Shown: positions 9,200 to 19,530 of the stretch, piece by piece | How positions within the stretch are numbered: the first letter of the stretch is position 1 | Layout of the letters: each line of letters begins with the position of its first letter | From: Protula sp. h YS-2021 | Taxonomy: Eukaryota; Annelida; Polychaeta; Sabellida; Serpulidae | Direction of reading: 5' to 3' | DNA length: 64,000 nucleotides | NCBI GenBank assembly: GCA_949752745.1 | Contig: OX457027.1 | Span: forward strand, 87,317,720-87,381,719 | The notes under the pieces: generated by a model | The model's database searches: none | Told to the model about the DNA's origin: nothing | The model's input: only the letters and a program-made list of their open reading frames with translations | Program-made: the position numbers and the translations under genes

Positions 9200-12100
9200 G
9201 TACTTATTGTTTTTTTTTTTTTAAATAGTTGCTTTGCTGTGGAGAAATGTTTTGTGTTTATAAATACTTGTAAGGATTACAATATAACTAAAATGAGAGG
9301 ATGATAACATACTCCGGCTCACTGTCTAAAAGTGTGGACGTTTTCTAATTACGTACACCAGTCTAACGACTGATTTGCAATTAATCTTAAATGTTTCAGC
9401 TGCAATCGTTTGCAAGTGTGCATACAAAATAAAGCCTCACCCAGAGTGTGTACACAATCCGCACATTATGAATATTGACTAAGTCTCAAACAAACAAGGC
9501 ATGAGGTTGTGCTTGAATTTAAGGGGAGATATCGGAATTCGCATTTCGAATTATAGGTCGTAAAATGTACTAGAAGTGCCTAAACGGAATCAGTAATCAC
9601 TACGAATTAACTGAATATGTGTGCCGGAAGAAGGAGAAATATATAGTGTTTGTGCGTTCTGCGTGTGTATGTGTGTCAGTCTGCTGTTAAGAAAATGTGT
9701 GCAGGATTTCTTCGGGAACGGGAAGTCGGATCGACTTCAAACTTGGTCTGTTCGTTCCTGGTGTAGTTCGAACGATTCTGTCAACTTTTGACGCCCTGTT
9801 GCATTATTAGGGATGGCGTATGTCGTTATGACGTAAAATCTTTTGTGCCCAATTTATCAGTTGCTGAACATGGAAGAATATTCAAATTTTTGTGCGGCTG
9901 TTGCCTGGTAAATGCCCAAGCTTCTTCCAAATTTTGTCCTGAGTAGAGCGAGCCAGTACGGTGTATGACGCCTTAACGTAAATATGCATGTAAAATATGT
10001 GTATACCCGTGTGTTGAAAAATCTGTTTTTCTTTCGCTGCGACCACCCCCCCCCCCCCCCCCGGGTTTTTTTTGTGTTGTTTAATACGTTTGTGATTACC
10101 AGAAGAGTATCGATCTTAAAACATTTAGTCCAAAACAGTGAAAGCACGAGCAAGCCATCGTTCAGTGCTGTATGAATCACACTCTCTTCTGACTGCGGTC
10201 TAAATGTGTGCGTAAACGGGAGAATAATATTCATGAAATTGCTGTAAAAGTACGCAAACAATTCATGAGATGAATAGTGTGGTGTGCAGCTGTCTTTAAG
10301 AATTGTGTCAGGCTTATAAAGTGGCCTAGGTTAAATAAGGTTCTGAACCTATCGTTGGGGACAAGTTTTCTTTTCTTGAGGGGGGGGGGGGGGTTGGGGA
10401 GGGGGGGGGGGGGGGGTTGAGGATGTGTCCCATGATAAAAAAAGTGCTGCATATAATTACATATTCGACATTTCTGGCACATTTTAACGGTGACTACTAC
10501 AGTTTTCTTTGAATACATCACAGTTAATTATGATTATATTTGCAGAAAAAAGAAATTATCTTTTATTTCTGTAAATGCAAAATGGGCAACTGGTATTGCA
10601 AAACCATGGATTTAGTCGGGAAGACATACGTTTTTGTTTACAAAAAAAACAAGAAATTAAATAGGTGTTAACTGGAAGTGATTCTAATTCTAATTAAATG
10701 CTTTCGAATTTAGCGAATGTAAATGCCCATTTAATTTGATAAAAAATTGTGACCGGCAAGCACTTCGAATTATTAGACGCGATGGAATGTATTTGTTTTC
10801 TGAAGTTCGAATTCCAGAATGACCGGTGTCATTTCTTGCAGGTGACGAACTGGGCAGGTCACTAGTGACGTATGCCGAACATGAAAGCTTTAATCCCACC
10901 ACAGCTGCTGGTCTGAGGGAGTTTGTGGAGCATTTCTCCGGCGTGCAGGACTTCAGGCAGCTCCAGGTACGTTTATTTTTTTGCCACACTGACGTTTAAT
11001 TACGCTGGCCACTCTAGTTTTTTAATTGCGATAGCGAATGACTGCATACATCGAGGCTGATTCTAATATGGTTAAACATGTTCATACTTGGGAATTAAGT
11101 GAATAGAAAAAGGACTTGTTCGAACGTCATGTGGTTCGATCTGCAAATACTCATTTGTTTGACCTCTGCTTGTCACCTGCGCTCTCGTGCCATCCCCTAA
11201 CCCATGAAAACTTAGCACTTTATTGCTTTACTGAACGAAAAAAGGGTTTTTTTTCTCGGTCGCTCGAATTTTTATGTTGTTTTATGACGATTGAAAATAG
11301 GCGTATTTGCTGGAAAGTATGGTCTTGTAAATGACATTCACAGAGGGCCTGCTTCTTAATGTGACAGTCTGTGCTATTGTGAGACGTTGTTGTTGTAATG
11401 AATGGCTGTTTGGATACGTTTTAGGTGAAGCATTTAGAAACCAAAGTATTGTCACCTCTAGGTACTTATGGACATCAGTGTAAAGTGGCTAAGGTAAGTT
11501 ACAGTAGTGCTTCAGATTCTGTATTCTCATCGATACAGGTCTGGCATGCAAAAAAAAAGGAAAAAAGAAAAAAAAAAACAGTCAGAAAGACAAAAGGTGT
11601 TTGGAAGCGGGCGAGAGATGAACCTATGCATTAATCGTGTATATATTGAACGGAAAATTTGTGTTAGAACCTAAAAAAAAAAAAAATGACGAAATTATAA
11701 CTTTAGTTGAAATCCACTTGCACTCTTCCATATATATTGTAAAAGGGGCTTTAAGAACGTTAAAATTAACTTTTTCGCAATCTTGGTGTTGTTAACGCGA
11801 TTGAACAGGTGTTTGAATAATCGATGTTTGAATAAAAGACCGATGAAGTCAAATAGGTGTTGTTTCTGGTTTGGGACGTCAAATGTATCTGTTGTAGGAA
11901 CGATTAAAGCAGGCATTTGCGGCGAGAGACCGCGAGATGAAGCAACGCAAGAGATTAGATAATGTAAAAGATAAGCAGCCTAGCGATAGGCACACCGTAG
12001 TATCCTTAGTACTGTGTATTGCTCTAAAGCAACCTGCGCCTCAGGGAACCTTCTGGAATTTACAAGCCTTTTCTGGCAGTTTCGTGTCTTGTTTAACTAA

Positions 12101-15100
12101 ATGTGCATGGTTTTCGCTGCAGCTGTTGAATTCAGAAGCGGAATCAAGAAAATGTAAAAGAAGAAAAAAGAAGGAGAGAAAAATGTTGGGTTGTTCCAGC
12201 AGGGTTTGGAGCAGGATGCTTGGTGGTTGGAGATTAAAGGCGGTCCCGAGCAACTCGCAGACTTGATGCTACTGGGCTCCTCGCTCTTTCTGGTTGCAGT
12301 GGACGGCTTAAAAAAACGATTCGGTATCATGAATGATTGCTAATCCAGTTTCACCTCTCATGCTTCCACAACAAAATTTTTGAAAACCAAAAACAAAATA
12401 TGAAAAAGCTAAATTATTTGGTAGTAACTTTTGAATTAGTAGGAGAGGAGCAATGAATGCAACCAGTTTTAGATTCCCAGGCAGTTAAGGCTCGAGATGC
12501 TTTCCAGATTGTTGAATAACAAGTTTGATATTTGCTGATTAACTGTAATAGTTTTATTTTTAACAGAACGTATTTATTTCTTTTTAAATGTTGCTATAGA
12601 AATTACTGCAGTAAGAGTAGGACCACTCCCATGCTTACTACAGTTACCCTCTGTAGCTCTGTAGCAGTTTAGAATTATGTAGTCTGTGTGTATTTGTGGG
12701 AAAAAAAGGTGTTAAAAAATTTACGGTCCTATCTCAGATAAAAGATGGTGTGCCCCAAGAGTGTGATGTATAACCGTAGACAGCAGAAATAATGATATTT
12801 CCCCCCTCACTTATTATTTTGATTTAAAAACAAACTATTTATAACGAAAAAATGTCTGTTTTTCCTTAATCCCTTTTTACAGTCACAGGTTTGTATCAAA
12901 CGATTTCCTATGGTGTCTTGGTTGTTTCCAGTTGCAGCTGTGTGGTAACCTTGGTAACCGTGTGGCGTTTGCGATCCTGTGTGTTCATATACGTCCTGTT
13001 TTTTAAAGAAAAAAATGTTAAGCCGCGTCCTATGTTATCTAAAATTTGTTTACACTCCCAAATTTGAAATGATCCATGTTGAAATAAATAAAACGTTTTT
13101 ACTAAAAACTCACCTCGTTTCCAGTAAAATTCAACCTACCTCGTCCATTGCCATTTAGACCATTATAATAAAATTAATTTGAGAAGTCGCAACCAGTAAG
13201 CTCCACAGAAATTTTATGTGTTGGGGGCGGAAGCTGAGGATGTTATTTATGTTATTTTGTACACGGTCACGAGCACCACCCGTGATCCGCACGTGTTGGG
13301 GTGTTGTGAGGGGGGAAGCTGTACCTTCACGCTCACGTGTGCCCTGAGCCGCAAGTGCTGAGGCTGCTAGTGACATAGGGACTGGGGTATCGGTTACAGG
13401 CGGAGTCAGACCTGCACCGTGCCAGCGTCGATGCCTCACACAGCACCAAGATGCTGGAGGAGGAGATGGACAGCTTCGAGAAGAAGAAGCTCGCTGACAT
13501 CAAGGTGTGTGCTTCCTGTCTCTTCCTCTCCTCCCATACACGACCTGTGCTTCCTGTCTCTTCCTCTCCACCCATACACGACCTGTCCTTCCTGTCTCTT
13601 CCTCTCCTCCCATACACGTCCTGTGCTTCCTGTCCCTTCGTCTCCTCCCATACACGACCTGTGCTTCCTGTCTCTTCCTCTCCTTCCATACACAACCTGT
13701 GCTTCCTGTCTCTTTCTCTCCTCCAATACACGAGCTTTGCTTCCTGTCTCTTCCTCTCCACCCATACACGACCTGTCCTTCCTGTCTCTTCCTCTCCTCC
13801 CATACACGACCTGTCCTTCCTGTCTCTTCCTCTCCACCCATACACGACCTGTCCTTCCTGTCTCTTCCTCTCCACCCATACACGACCTGTCCTTCCTGTC
13901 TCTTCCTCTCCACCCATACACGACCTGTCCTTCCTGTCTCTTCCTCTCCTCCCATACACGTCCTGTGCTTCCTGTCTCTTCGTCTCCTCCCATACACGAC
14001 CTGTGCTTCCTGTCTCTTCCTCTCCTCCCATACACGACCTGTCCTTCCTGTCTCTTCCTCTCCACCCATACACGACCTGTCCTTCCTGTCTCTTCCTCTC
14101 CACCCATACACGACCTGTCCTTCCTGTCTCTTCCTCTCCTCCCATACACGTCCTGTGCTTCCTGTCTCTTCGTCTCCTCCCATACACGACCTGTGCTTCC
14201 TGTCTCTTCCTCTCCTTCCATACACAACCTGTGCTTCCTGTCTCTTTCTCTCCTCCCATACACGAGCTGTGCTTCCTGTCCCTTCTCCTCCCATACACGA
14301 GCTGTGCTTCCTGTCTTCCTCTCCTCCCATACACGACCTGTGCTTCCTGTCTCTTCCTCTCCACCCATACACGACCTGTCCTTCCTGTCTCTTCCTCTCT
14401 TCCCATACACGAGCTGTGCTTCCTGTCTCTTCCTCTTCTCCCATACACGTCCTGTGCTTCCTGTCCCTTCGTCTCCTCCCATACAAGACCTGTGCTTCCT
14501 GTCCCTTCTTCTCCTCCCATACACGAGCTGTGCTTCCTGTCCCTTCTCCTCCCATACACGAGCTGTGCTTCCTGTCCCTTCTCCCATACACGACCTGTGA
14601 TTCCGCTCTGTTCCTCTCCTCCCATACACGAGCTGTGCTTCCTCTCTGTTCCTCTCCTCCCATACACGAGCTGTGCTTCCTGTCTCTTCCTCTCCTCCCA
14701 TACACGACCGAAGACTAGCCTGTTTGGTGCTCTTCGGACTATTTTGTAATGTTCGCGGTGATCGGCGTCACCGTGGCAGCAATACATGTTCCGTTTCTCT
14801 GATAGTTACTGTAAATAATGCTTTCCAAAGAATCGTAGAATAAAAGAAAAAATAAAGGAACCAAGAATGCCTGTATAAAATAGTTTTGTAACATTGTCTT
14901 AATTGCAGCAAATTCTTCTTGATTTTGTGAACGTGGAGCTGCTGTACCACGCAAAGGCCCTAGAGATGTACACACGGTGCTACCAGAGCCTCACAACCAT
15001 GGACGAAGAGCAGGACCTAGAGGTATGTACAACCCGCCCCCCCCCCCCCCTCCAGCCCCCTCCTTTACAATTCTCTCCCGAATTAAACAGTTATTTGCGG

Positions 15101-17416
15101 TTGGCATCTGAAGACTTGCATTCGAAAGTGCAAGTTTAAAATTGCATTGCATTTCAATATATTATGTTTTAAATAGATACACAGTGGTGGTATTGATATC
15201 AAATCACGGAGTCGCTTGGGTCTCACATTTATATTGCACTGGGCTCCACGCGTTTGACATGCTGTTTTATGTTTAATGCATCACATATTTCCAGTTTGAA
15301 GAGAAGAAGGCAGATATAGTATAATTGTTTAAGTAGCAGCCCGAACTGGTATTGTTTTCAAAGCGGTATTTTATCTTCAGTTTCATTTGAATAAATAACA
15401 AAACAAAGAAAGATTTTTTTGAGCCCGTTACACTTTAATACTTTGATCATTTAATGCATGTGTAAAATATCAAGAAAGAACGTCGTTGTCTTACGTATCA
15501 ATAATTTTCTGTTATTATCCGCCGGGAACCGGACGGATATAGTTTTCATTCTGTCCGTCTGTCTGTCTGTCCGTCCGTCCGTCTGTGCAATTTCAGTCTC
15601 ACGCGCCTACAGCCCGCATTAGTGGGTGGATTGATTTAAGATTTTACCCAGGGCTGCTCCTAAGCATCCCGCAGTGCAGTGACCAGGATTCGACCGGATC
15701 CGAGCAAAATTTTCAAAATGACAAAACTTAAAAAAATCGAAGAAATGAATTAGGAATGAGCATAACACATATCGGTCTCACGCGCCTACAGGCCGCATTA
15801 GTGGGTGGATTGATTTAAGATTTTACCCATGGCTGCTCCTAAGCATCCCGCAGTGCAGTGACCAGGATTCGACCGGATCCGAGCAAAATTGCCAAAATGG
15901 CAAAACTTTAAAAAATTGCAGAAACTGAATAAGGACTTTGCATAACACACATCAGTCTCACGCGCCTACAGCCCGCATTAGTGGGTGGATTGATTTAAGA
16001 TTTTACCCAGGGCTGCTCCTAAGCATCCCGCAGTGCAGTGACCAGGATTCGACCGGATCCGACTAAAATTGTCAAAATGACAAAACTTTAAAAAATGGAA
16101 GAAATGAATTAGGAATGAGCATAACACATATCGGTCTCACGCGCCTACAGGCCGCATTAGTGGGTGGATTGATTTAAGATTTTACCCATGGCTGCTCCTA
16201 AGCATCCCGCAGTGCAGTGACCAGGATTCGACCGGATCCGAGCAAAATTGTCAAAATGAAAAAACTTTAAAATTTGAAGAAACTGAATTAGGAATGAGCT
16301 TTACAGATATCGGTCTCACGCGCCTACAGCCCGCGTTAGAGGTTGGATTGATTTAAGATTTTACCAAGGGCTGCTCCTAAGCAGAACCGGACGGATATAG
16401 TTTTCATTCTGTCCGTCTGTCTACAAACCTCTACTTCACTGACCACAAGGCTGTATGGTGTTCTTTGGAACTGTTGTTCACAGGAACATCATAATCAGGT
16501 ATACAATTTGCGCGAACCCGGCGGATTCATGCTTCTCGAGCATCTGGTTTTGATGTTGTGTTCGTTTATGGACCGAGTCTGATTTTTCCGGCCAGGAATT
16601 CCGGAATTCACTGCGGCCAACGGCCTCCCGCCAGCGTCTGCAGCAGATGAAGGCGTCCGGCTCGATGACGTCACTGAACTCGACGGGCCAATCAAACACG
16701 TACAGCCAGGGCACGCCTCCTCGTCCCAAGCAGCGCAGGGCGTCGATAAACGACACGATGAACACGACGCAGCAGACTGCCGTAAGTGTGCACGGTAACC
16801 CACAGGCGGTGGGCGGGGTCAGTGGTTCAAAGGCGGTGCGTGTGGCGAGTGACTCACAGGCAGTGGGCGGGGTCAGTGGTTCACAGGTGGTGCGCGTGAC
16901 GAGTGACTCACAGGCGGTGGGCGGGGTCAGTGGTTCACAGGAGGTGCGCGTGACGAGTGACTCACAGGCGGTGGGCGGGGTCAGTGGTTCACAGCTGGTG
17001 GGCGTGGCGAGTGGCTAATAGGCGGTGGACGTAACGTATAGTTGAGAGGCCATGGGCGTGGCGAATGATTGACGGATGACGTGATAACTGATTGAAAGGT
17101 ATGGGTGTGGACAACTGTAATCGCGCAAAATGAATGACGTTGTGGTTACATAAAATGAGTATGGCATTGCCATGTTACTTAGCACGATTGTGACGTTGTC
17201 ATGGTTACACAGGATGACGATGAGGACGATGACGATGACGAAGATGACGAGAGCGAAGAGGAGGAAAGCGACGAGGAGGTGGAAAGCGACGAGGAGGAGG
17301 AGACGGAAACAGAGCCGCCGCAGCAAGCAAAGCGCCCCCAAACGGGCCAGAAGAAAACACCTCAGTATTCCATGTTCCAGGCCTCGTCCCCGCAGGCGCC
17401 TCAGCGCCGGAAGTGA
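9084..17416 (+). CDS. CIBAR1: CIBAR1 (FAM92) ciliary BAR-domain protein, eight of probably nine exons
   Basis: Exons: 9084-9199, 10842-10966, 11425-11493, 11898-12008, 13400-13504, 14909-15022, 16596-16781, 17213-17416. Phases are consistent and all borders are GT..AG. The joined product is about 342 residues, close to the vertebrate length plus a longer acidic tail. It shows VEKHFGDLC, the YTRK-RDKGDEL helix, an FRQLQVKHLETKV hinge, PSDRH, AESDLHRASVDAS, FEKKKLADIK, a YHAKALEMYT segment and an EFRNSL start after the BAR domain. These match the known FAM92/CIBAR family end to end. Family members bind membranes through the BAR dimer, partner CBY1 and act at the ciliary base (known for vertebrates). 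The N-terminal 10 or so residues are missing. The exon 4/5 border is the one uncertain junction. Confidence 0.93.
9200..10841. other. CIBAR1 intron with C/G homopolymer tracts
   Basis: A 1.6-kb intron. It holds a C-run near 10045-10062 and two G-runs at about 10381-10393 and 10402-10417. The stretch 9640-9800 looks like a dispersed repeat (a 'cttcaaacttggtctgttcg' type phrase), but its ends are not visible. No extra exon is seen. Confidence 0.5.
10842..10966 (+). CDS. CIBAR1: CIBAR1 exon (BAR helix 1-2)
   Basis: Acceptor ttcttgcag, donor CTCCAG|gtacgt. It completes the split Gly codon, then reads DELGRSLVTYAEHESFNP, TTAAGLREFVEHFSGVQD and FRQLQ, leaving in phase 0. It aligns with the vertebrate segment ending in YRQAE. 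Confidence 0.92.
11425..11493 (+). CDS. CIBAR1: CIBAR1 exon, 23 codons
   Basis: Acceptor tacgttttag, donor AAG|gtaagt, phase 0 at both ends. It reads VKHLETKVLSPLGTYGHQ and CKVAK, aligned to the vertebrate VERLEAKVVEPLKAYG segment. Confidence 0.92.
11898..12008 (+). CDS. CIBAR1: CIBAR1 exon with PSDRH motif (3' border uncertain)
   Basis: Acceptor atctgttgtag. It reads ERLKQAFAARDREMKQRKRL and DNVKDKQPSDRHTVVSL. I placed the donor at TTA|gtactg because VVSL then lines up with the conserved VISQ before AES. An alternative donor ACC|gtagta at 11996 would drop these four residues. Both are phase 0 and both are weak donors. Confidence 0.8.
12009..13399. other. CIBAR1 intron
   Basis: A 1.4-kb intron with A- and T-runs. 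An exon-like frame after a ctgcag at about 12121 (LLNSEAESRK...) has no family match and no good donor, so I do not call it. Nothing else is seen. Confidence 0.5.
13400..13504 (+). CDS. CIBAR1: CIBAR1 exon (BAR helix 3)
   Basis: Acceptor atcggttacag, donor AAG|gtgtgt. Its 35 codons read AESDLHRASVDASHSTKM, LEEEMDSFEKKKLADIK. It matches the vertebrate AETELQRAAMDASR...FERQKMKDIK. The polypyrimidine tract before the acceptor is poor. The frame stays open through the donor into the minisatellite that follows. Confidence 0.92.
13508..14709. repeat. 38-bp minisatellite in a CIBAR1 intron
   Basis: About 31 copies of a 38-bp pyrimidine-rich unit. It is built from CTTCCTGTCTCTTCC, TCTCCTCCCATACA and CGACCTGTG; a few units are shortened (for example near 14280 and 14540). 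The array begins three bases after the donor of the upstream exon. Because no frame of the unit contains a stop on either strand and 38 is not a multiple of 3, long frames of over 390 codons appear in several frames at once. They are not independent genes. Confidence 0.95.
14909..15022 (+). CDS. CIBAR1: CIBAR1 exon (end of BAR domain)
   Basis: Acceptor cttaattgcag, donor GAG|gtatgt, phase 0. It reads QILLDFVNVELLYHAKAL, EMYTRCYQSLTTMDEEQDLE. It matches the vertebrate FSEFITIEMLFHGKALEVYT ... DEDEDLE. Confidence 0.93.
15522..16425. repeat. Five-copy 179-bp tandem element with matching arms
   Basis: The phrase CTCACGCGCCTACAG starts at 15598, 15777, 15957, 16136 and 16315, a period of 179-180 bp. 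Copies 1 and 3 share CAGCCCGC and CCCAGGGCTG; copies 2 and 4 share CAGGCCGC and CCCATGGCTG, so the array grew as dimers. A roughly 40-bp segment (GGACGGATATAGTTTTCATT then CTGTCCGTCTGTCT) stands at both the left (15532) and right (16388) ends. The layout (arm, core repeats, arm) resembles pearl-type Helitron-related elements of bivalves. That relation is inference. Confidence 0.8.
16596..16781 (+). CDS. CIBAR1: CIBAR1 exon (post-BAR linker)
   Basis: Acceptor ttttccggccag, donor GCC|gtaagt, phase 0. Its 62 codons start EFRNSLRPTASRQRLQQMK and continue through a Ser/Thr/Gln-rich stretch (STGQSNTYSQGTPPRPKQRR). The EFRNSL start matches the vertebrate VFRNSL after the BAR domain; the rest is probably disordered. 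The frame stays open past the donor into the 54-bp minisatellite. Confidence 0.9.
16798..17025. repeat. 54-bp minisatellite in the last CIBAR1 intron
   Basis: About four units built from CACAGGCGGTGGGCGGGGTC and AGTGGTTCACAGGTGGTGCG. The array starts about 16 bases past the donor of the previous exon. The period is a multiple of 3 and in frame with that exon, so read-through would add an 18-residue repeat (SQAVGGVSGSQVVRVTSD). This is a possible retained-intron product, not a predicted normal one. Confidence 0.85.
17213..17416 (+). CDS. CIBAR1: CIBAR1 last exon (acidic tail, stop)
   Basis: Acceptor atggttacacag. It codes a run of Asp/Glu/Ser (DDDEDDDDDEDDESEEEE and following), then a basic, Gln/Pro-rich end closing QAPQRRK with TGA at 17414-17416. 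Vertebrate FAM92A also ends in an acidic stretch (DDEDDELDVTEEE), so the acidic tail is conserved in character but longer here. Confidence 0.88.
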   Translation, partial: DDDEDDDDDEDDESEEEESDEEVESDEEEETETEPPQQAKRPQTGQKKTPQYSMFQASSPQAPQRRK

Positions 17417-18175
17417 GCCGCCCGATAAGCCTTTTTGCTGGAACATGTGCATTCAGCTATTGACGTCATGATGGTGCAAACATAGCAGTCAGTTGTGGGC
17501 CATGAGATAATGGTGGAGTCCGTCTCATGAGAAGCCGTGTGGCTCACAGTACACTCTGCAGATTGACTTAATGAAAACTCGCCGACTCGAGAAAGAGATG
17601 GCTATTAATTAATTCAGGTGGGATCTAAATACTGAACAGAAAACAGGAAGTGTTGGACTCTTGGGGGAGGGGGCAGTCGAGGATAAATTTGGTTCTTAGT
17701 ATTTTTTTTTTTTTTTTTGGGGGGGGGGGCTATATTTGGATGTGGTAAATTATTTCTAGAAGATGTTGAGCAGACGGCAGCTCGTGTTCGCTTTTATGTT
17801 ATTTAGTGATATATTTTTTTCGGGGGGGGGGGGGGTGGGGGGGGGAGCAGTGAAGAGGAAGAGTTGACACATAAACGCGTTTCTGAGGAGTTCACATTCC
17901 GGTTACGTCACTGTTACGTCAGTGCGCCAACATGAGGTTTTTATGCGATTACACTTTATTTATTTTATTTATTGATCAAATAATTCTGTTCTCGAATTTC
18001 TTGCATGTTTTACTCAAAACATCACCAGAGTGATGTAAGGTACCCAAGGACCACAAGTATCAGACTGCTATTTTTGTCCAGTACTCAGCAGCATGTTGTT
18101 TGTGGTTTAGTTCTATTGCAGCTCCTAATTAAAAAACACACATATCGTAATATGTACGATATGTGTAGGATTCTT
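17417..18175 (+). other. Probable CIBAR1 3' UTR
   Basis: Follows the stop codon. It contains a T-run then G-run at 17700-17730 and a second G-run at about 17821-17845. It ends near the hairpin and AATAAA described next. The transcript end is inferred from sequence only; a second AATAAA candidate lies far downstream at 22937. Confidence 0.4.
18138..18166 (+). other. Perfect 12-bp hairpin before a poly(A) signal
   Basis: ACACATATCGTA and TACGATATGTGT are exact reverse complements around a 5-base loop (ATATG). The hairpin stands 9 bases upstream of the AATAAA at 18176. Confidence 0.7.
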
Positions 18176-18181
18176 AATAAA
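18176..18181 (+). promoter_or_regulatory. Candidate poly(A) signal AATAAA
   Basis: AATAAA about 760 bases after the CIBAR1 stop, followed by a G/T-rich region (the first units of the 39-bp satellite, rich in TGTGCTTGG). The position is plausible for the CIBAR1 transcript end but unproven. Confidence 0.4.
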
Positions 18182-18195
18182 AAGAAAAGCAGCAA

Positions 18196-19525
18196 GACAG
18201 AATCTTGGTGCTGTGCTTGGTCTAAGCACCACGGTATAGGATCTTGGTACTGTGCTTGGTCTAAGCACCGCGGTATAGGGTCTTGGTGCTATGCTTGGTC
18301 TAAGCACCGCAGTATAGGATCTTGGTGCTGTGCTGGGTCTAAGCACCGCTTTATAGGATCTTGGTGCTGTGCTTGGTCTGAGCACCGCGGTATAGGATCT
18401 TGGTGCTGTGCTTGGTCTGAGCACCGCGGTATAGGATCTTGATGCTGTGCTGGGTCTGCGCACCGCGGTATAGGATTTTGGTGCTATGCTTGGTCTAAGC
18501 ACCGCAGTATAGGATCTTGGTGCTGTGCTGGGTCTGAGCACCGCGGTATAGGATCTTGGTGCTATGCTTGGTCTAAGCACCGCAGTATAGGATCTTGGTA
18601 CTGTGCTTGGTCTAAGCACCGCGGTATAGGATCTTGGTGCTATGCTTGGTCTAAGCACCGCAGTATAGGATCTTGGTGCTGTGCTGGGTCTAAGCACCGC
18701 TTTATAGGATCTTGGTGCTGTGCTTGGTCTGAGCACCGCGGTATAGGATCTTGGTGCTGTGCTTGGTCTAAGCACCGTAGTATAGGATCTTGGTGCTGTG
18801 CTGAGTCTAAGCACCGAGGTATAGGATCTTGGTGCTGTGCTTGGTCTAAGCACCGTAGTATAGGATCTTGGTGCTGTGCTGAGTCTAAGCACCGAGGTAT
18901 AGGATCTTGGTGCTGTGCTTGGTCTGAGCACCGCGGTATAGGATCTTGGTGCTGTGCTTGGTCTAAGCACCGCAGTATAGGATCTTGGTGCTGTGCTGGG
19001 TCTAAGCACCGAGTTATAGGATCTTGGTCCTGTGCTTGGTCTAAGCACCGAGTTATAGGATCTTGGTGCTGTGCTGGGTCTAAGCACCGAGTTATAGGAT
19101 CTTGGTCCTGTGCTTGGTCTAAGCACCGAGTTATAGGATGTTGGTGCTGTGCTGGGTCTAAGCACCGAGTTATAGGATCTTGGTGCTGTGCTGGGTCTAA
19201 GCACCGAGTTATAGGATCTTGGTCCTGTGCTGGGTCTAAGCACCGAGTTATAGGATCTTGGTGCTGTGCTGGGTCTGAGCACCGAGTTATAGGATCTTGG
19301 TGCTGTACTGGGTCTAAGCACCGAGTTATAGGATCTTGGTCCTGTGCTGGGTCTAAGCACCGCGGTATAGGATCTTGCCGCTTTGCTGGGTCTGAGCACC
19401 GAGTTATAGGATCTTTGTGCTGTGCTGGGTCTAAGCACCGCGGTATAGGATCTTGGTACTGTCTTTGGTCTGAGCACCGCGGTATAGGATGTTGGTGCTG
19501 TGCTGGGTCTAAGCACCGAGCAGTC
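18196..19525. repeat. 39-bp minisatellite, about 34 units
   Basis: The unit is built from CTTGGTGCTGTGCTTGGTCT and AAGCACCGCGGTATAGGAT with frequent sub-variants (CGAGTTATA, CGCAGTATA, CGCTTTATA). GGTGCT and AGCACC within each unit can pair as a 6-bp stem. Every unit keeps a 39-bp length, so one minus-strand frame stays open for 474 codons encoding a 13-residue repeat (SYTAVLRPSTAPR). Two unit types (TA and NS versions) alternate in blocks. Confidence 0.95.
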
Positions 19526-19530
19526 GAGTG

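Noticed and set aside
12121..12266. Extra CIBAR1 exon after a ctgcag
   Set aside because: The frame LLNSEAESRK... has no counterpart in the family and no good donor, and would disrupt the BAR helix.
13333..14787. Six open frames of about 390-484 codons on both strands
   Set aside because: They are translations of the 38-bp minisatellite, which lacks stops in every frame; only the first part of one frame is a real CIBAR1 exon.
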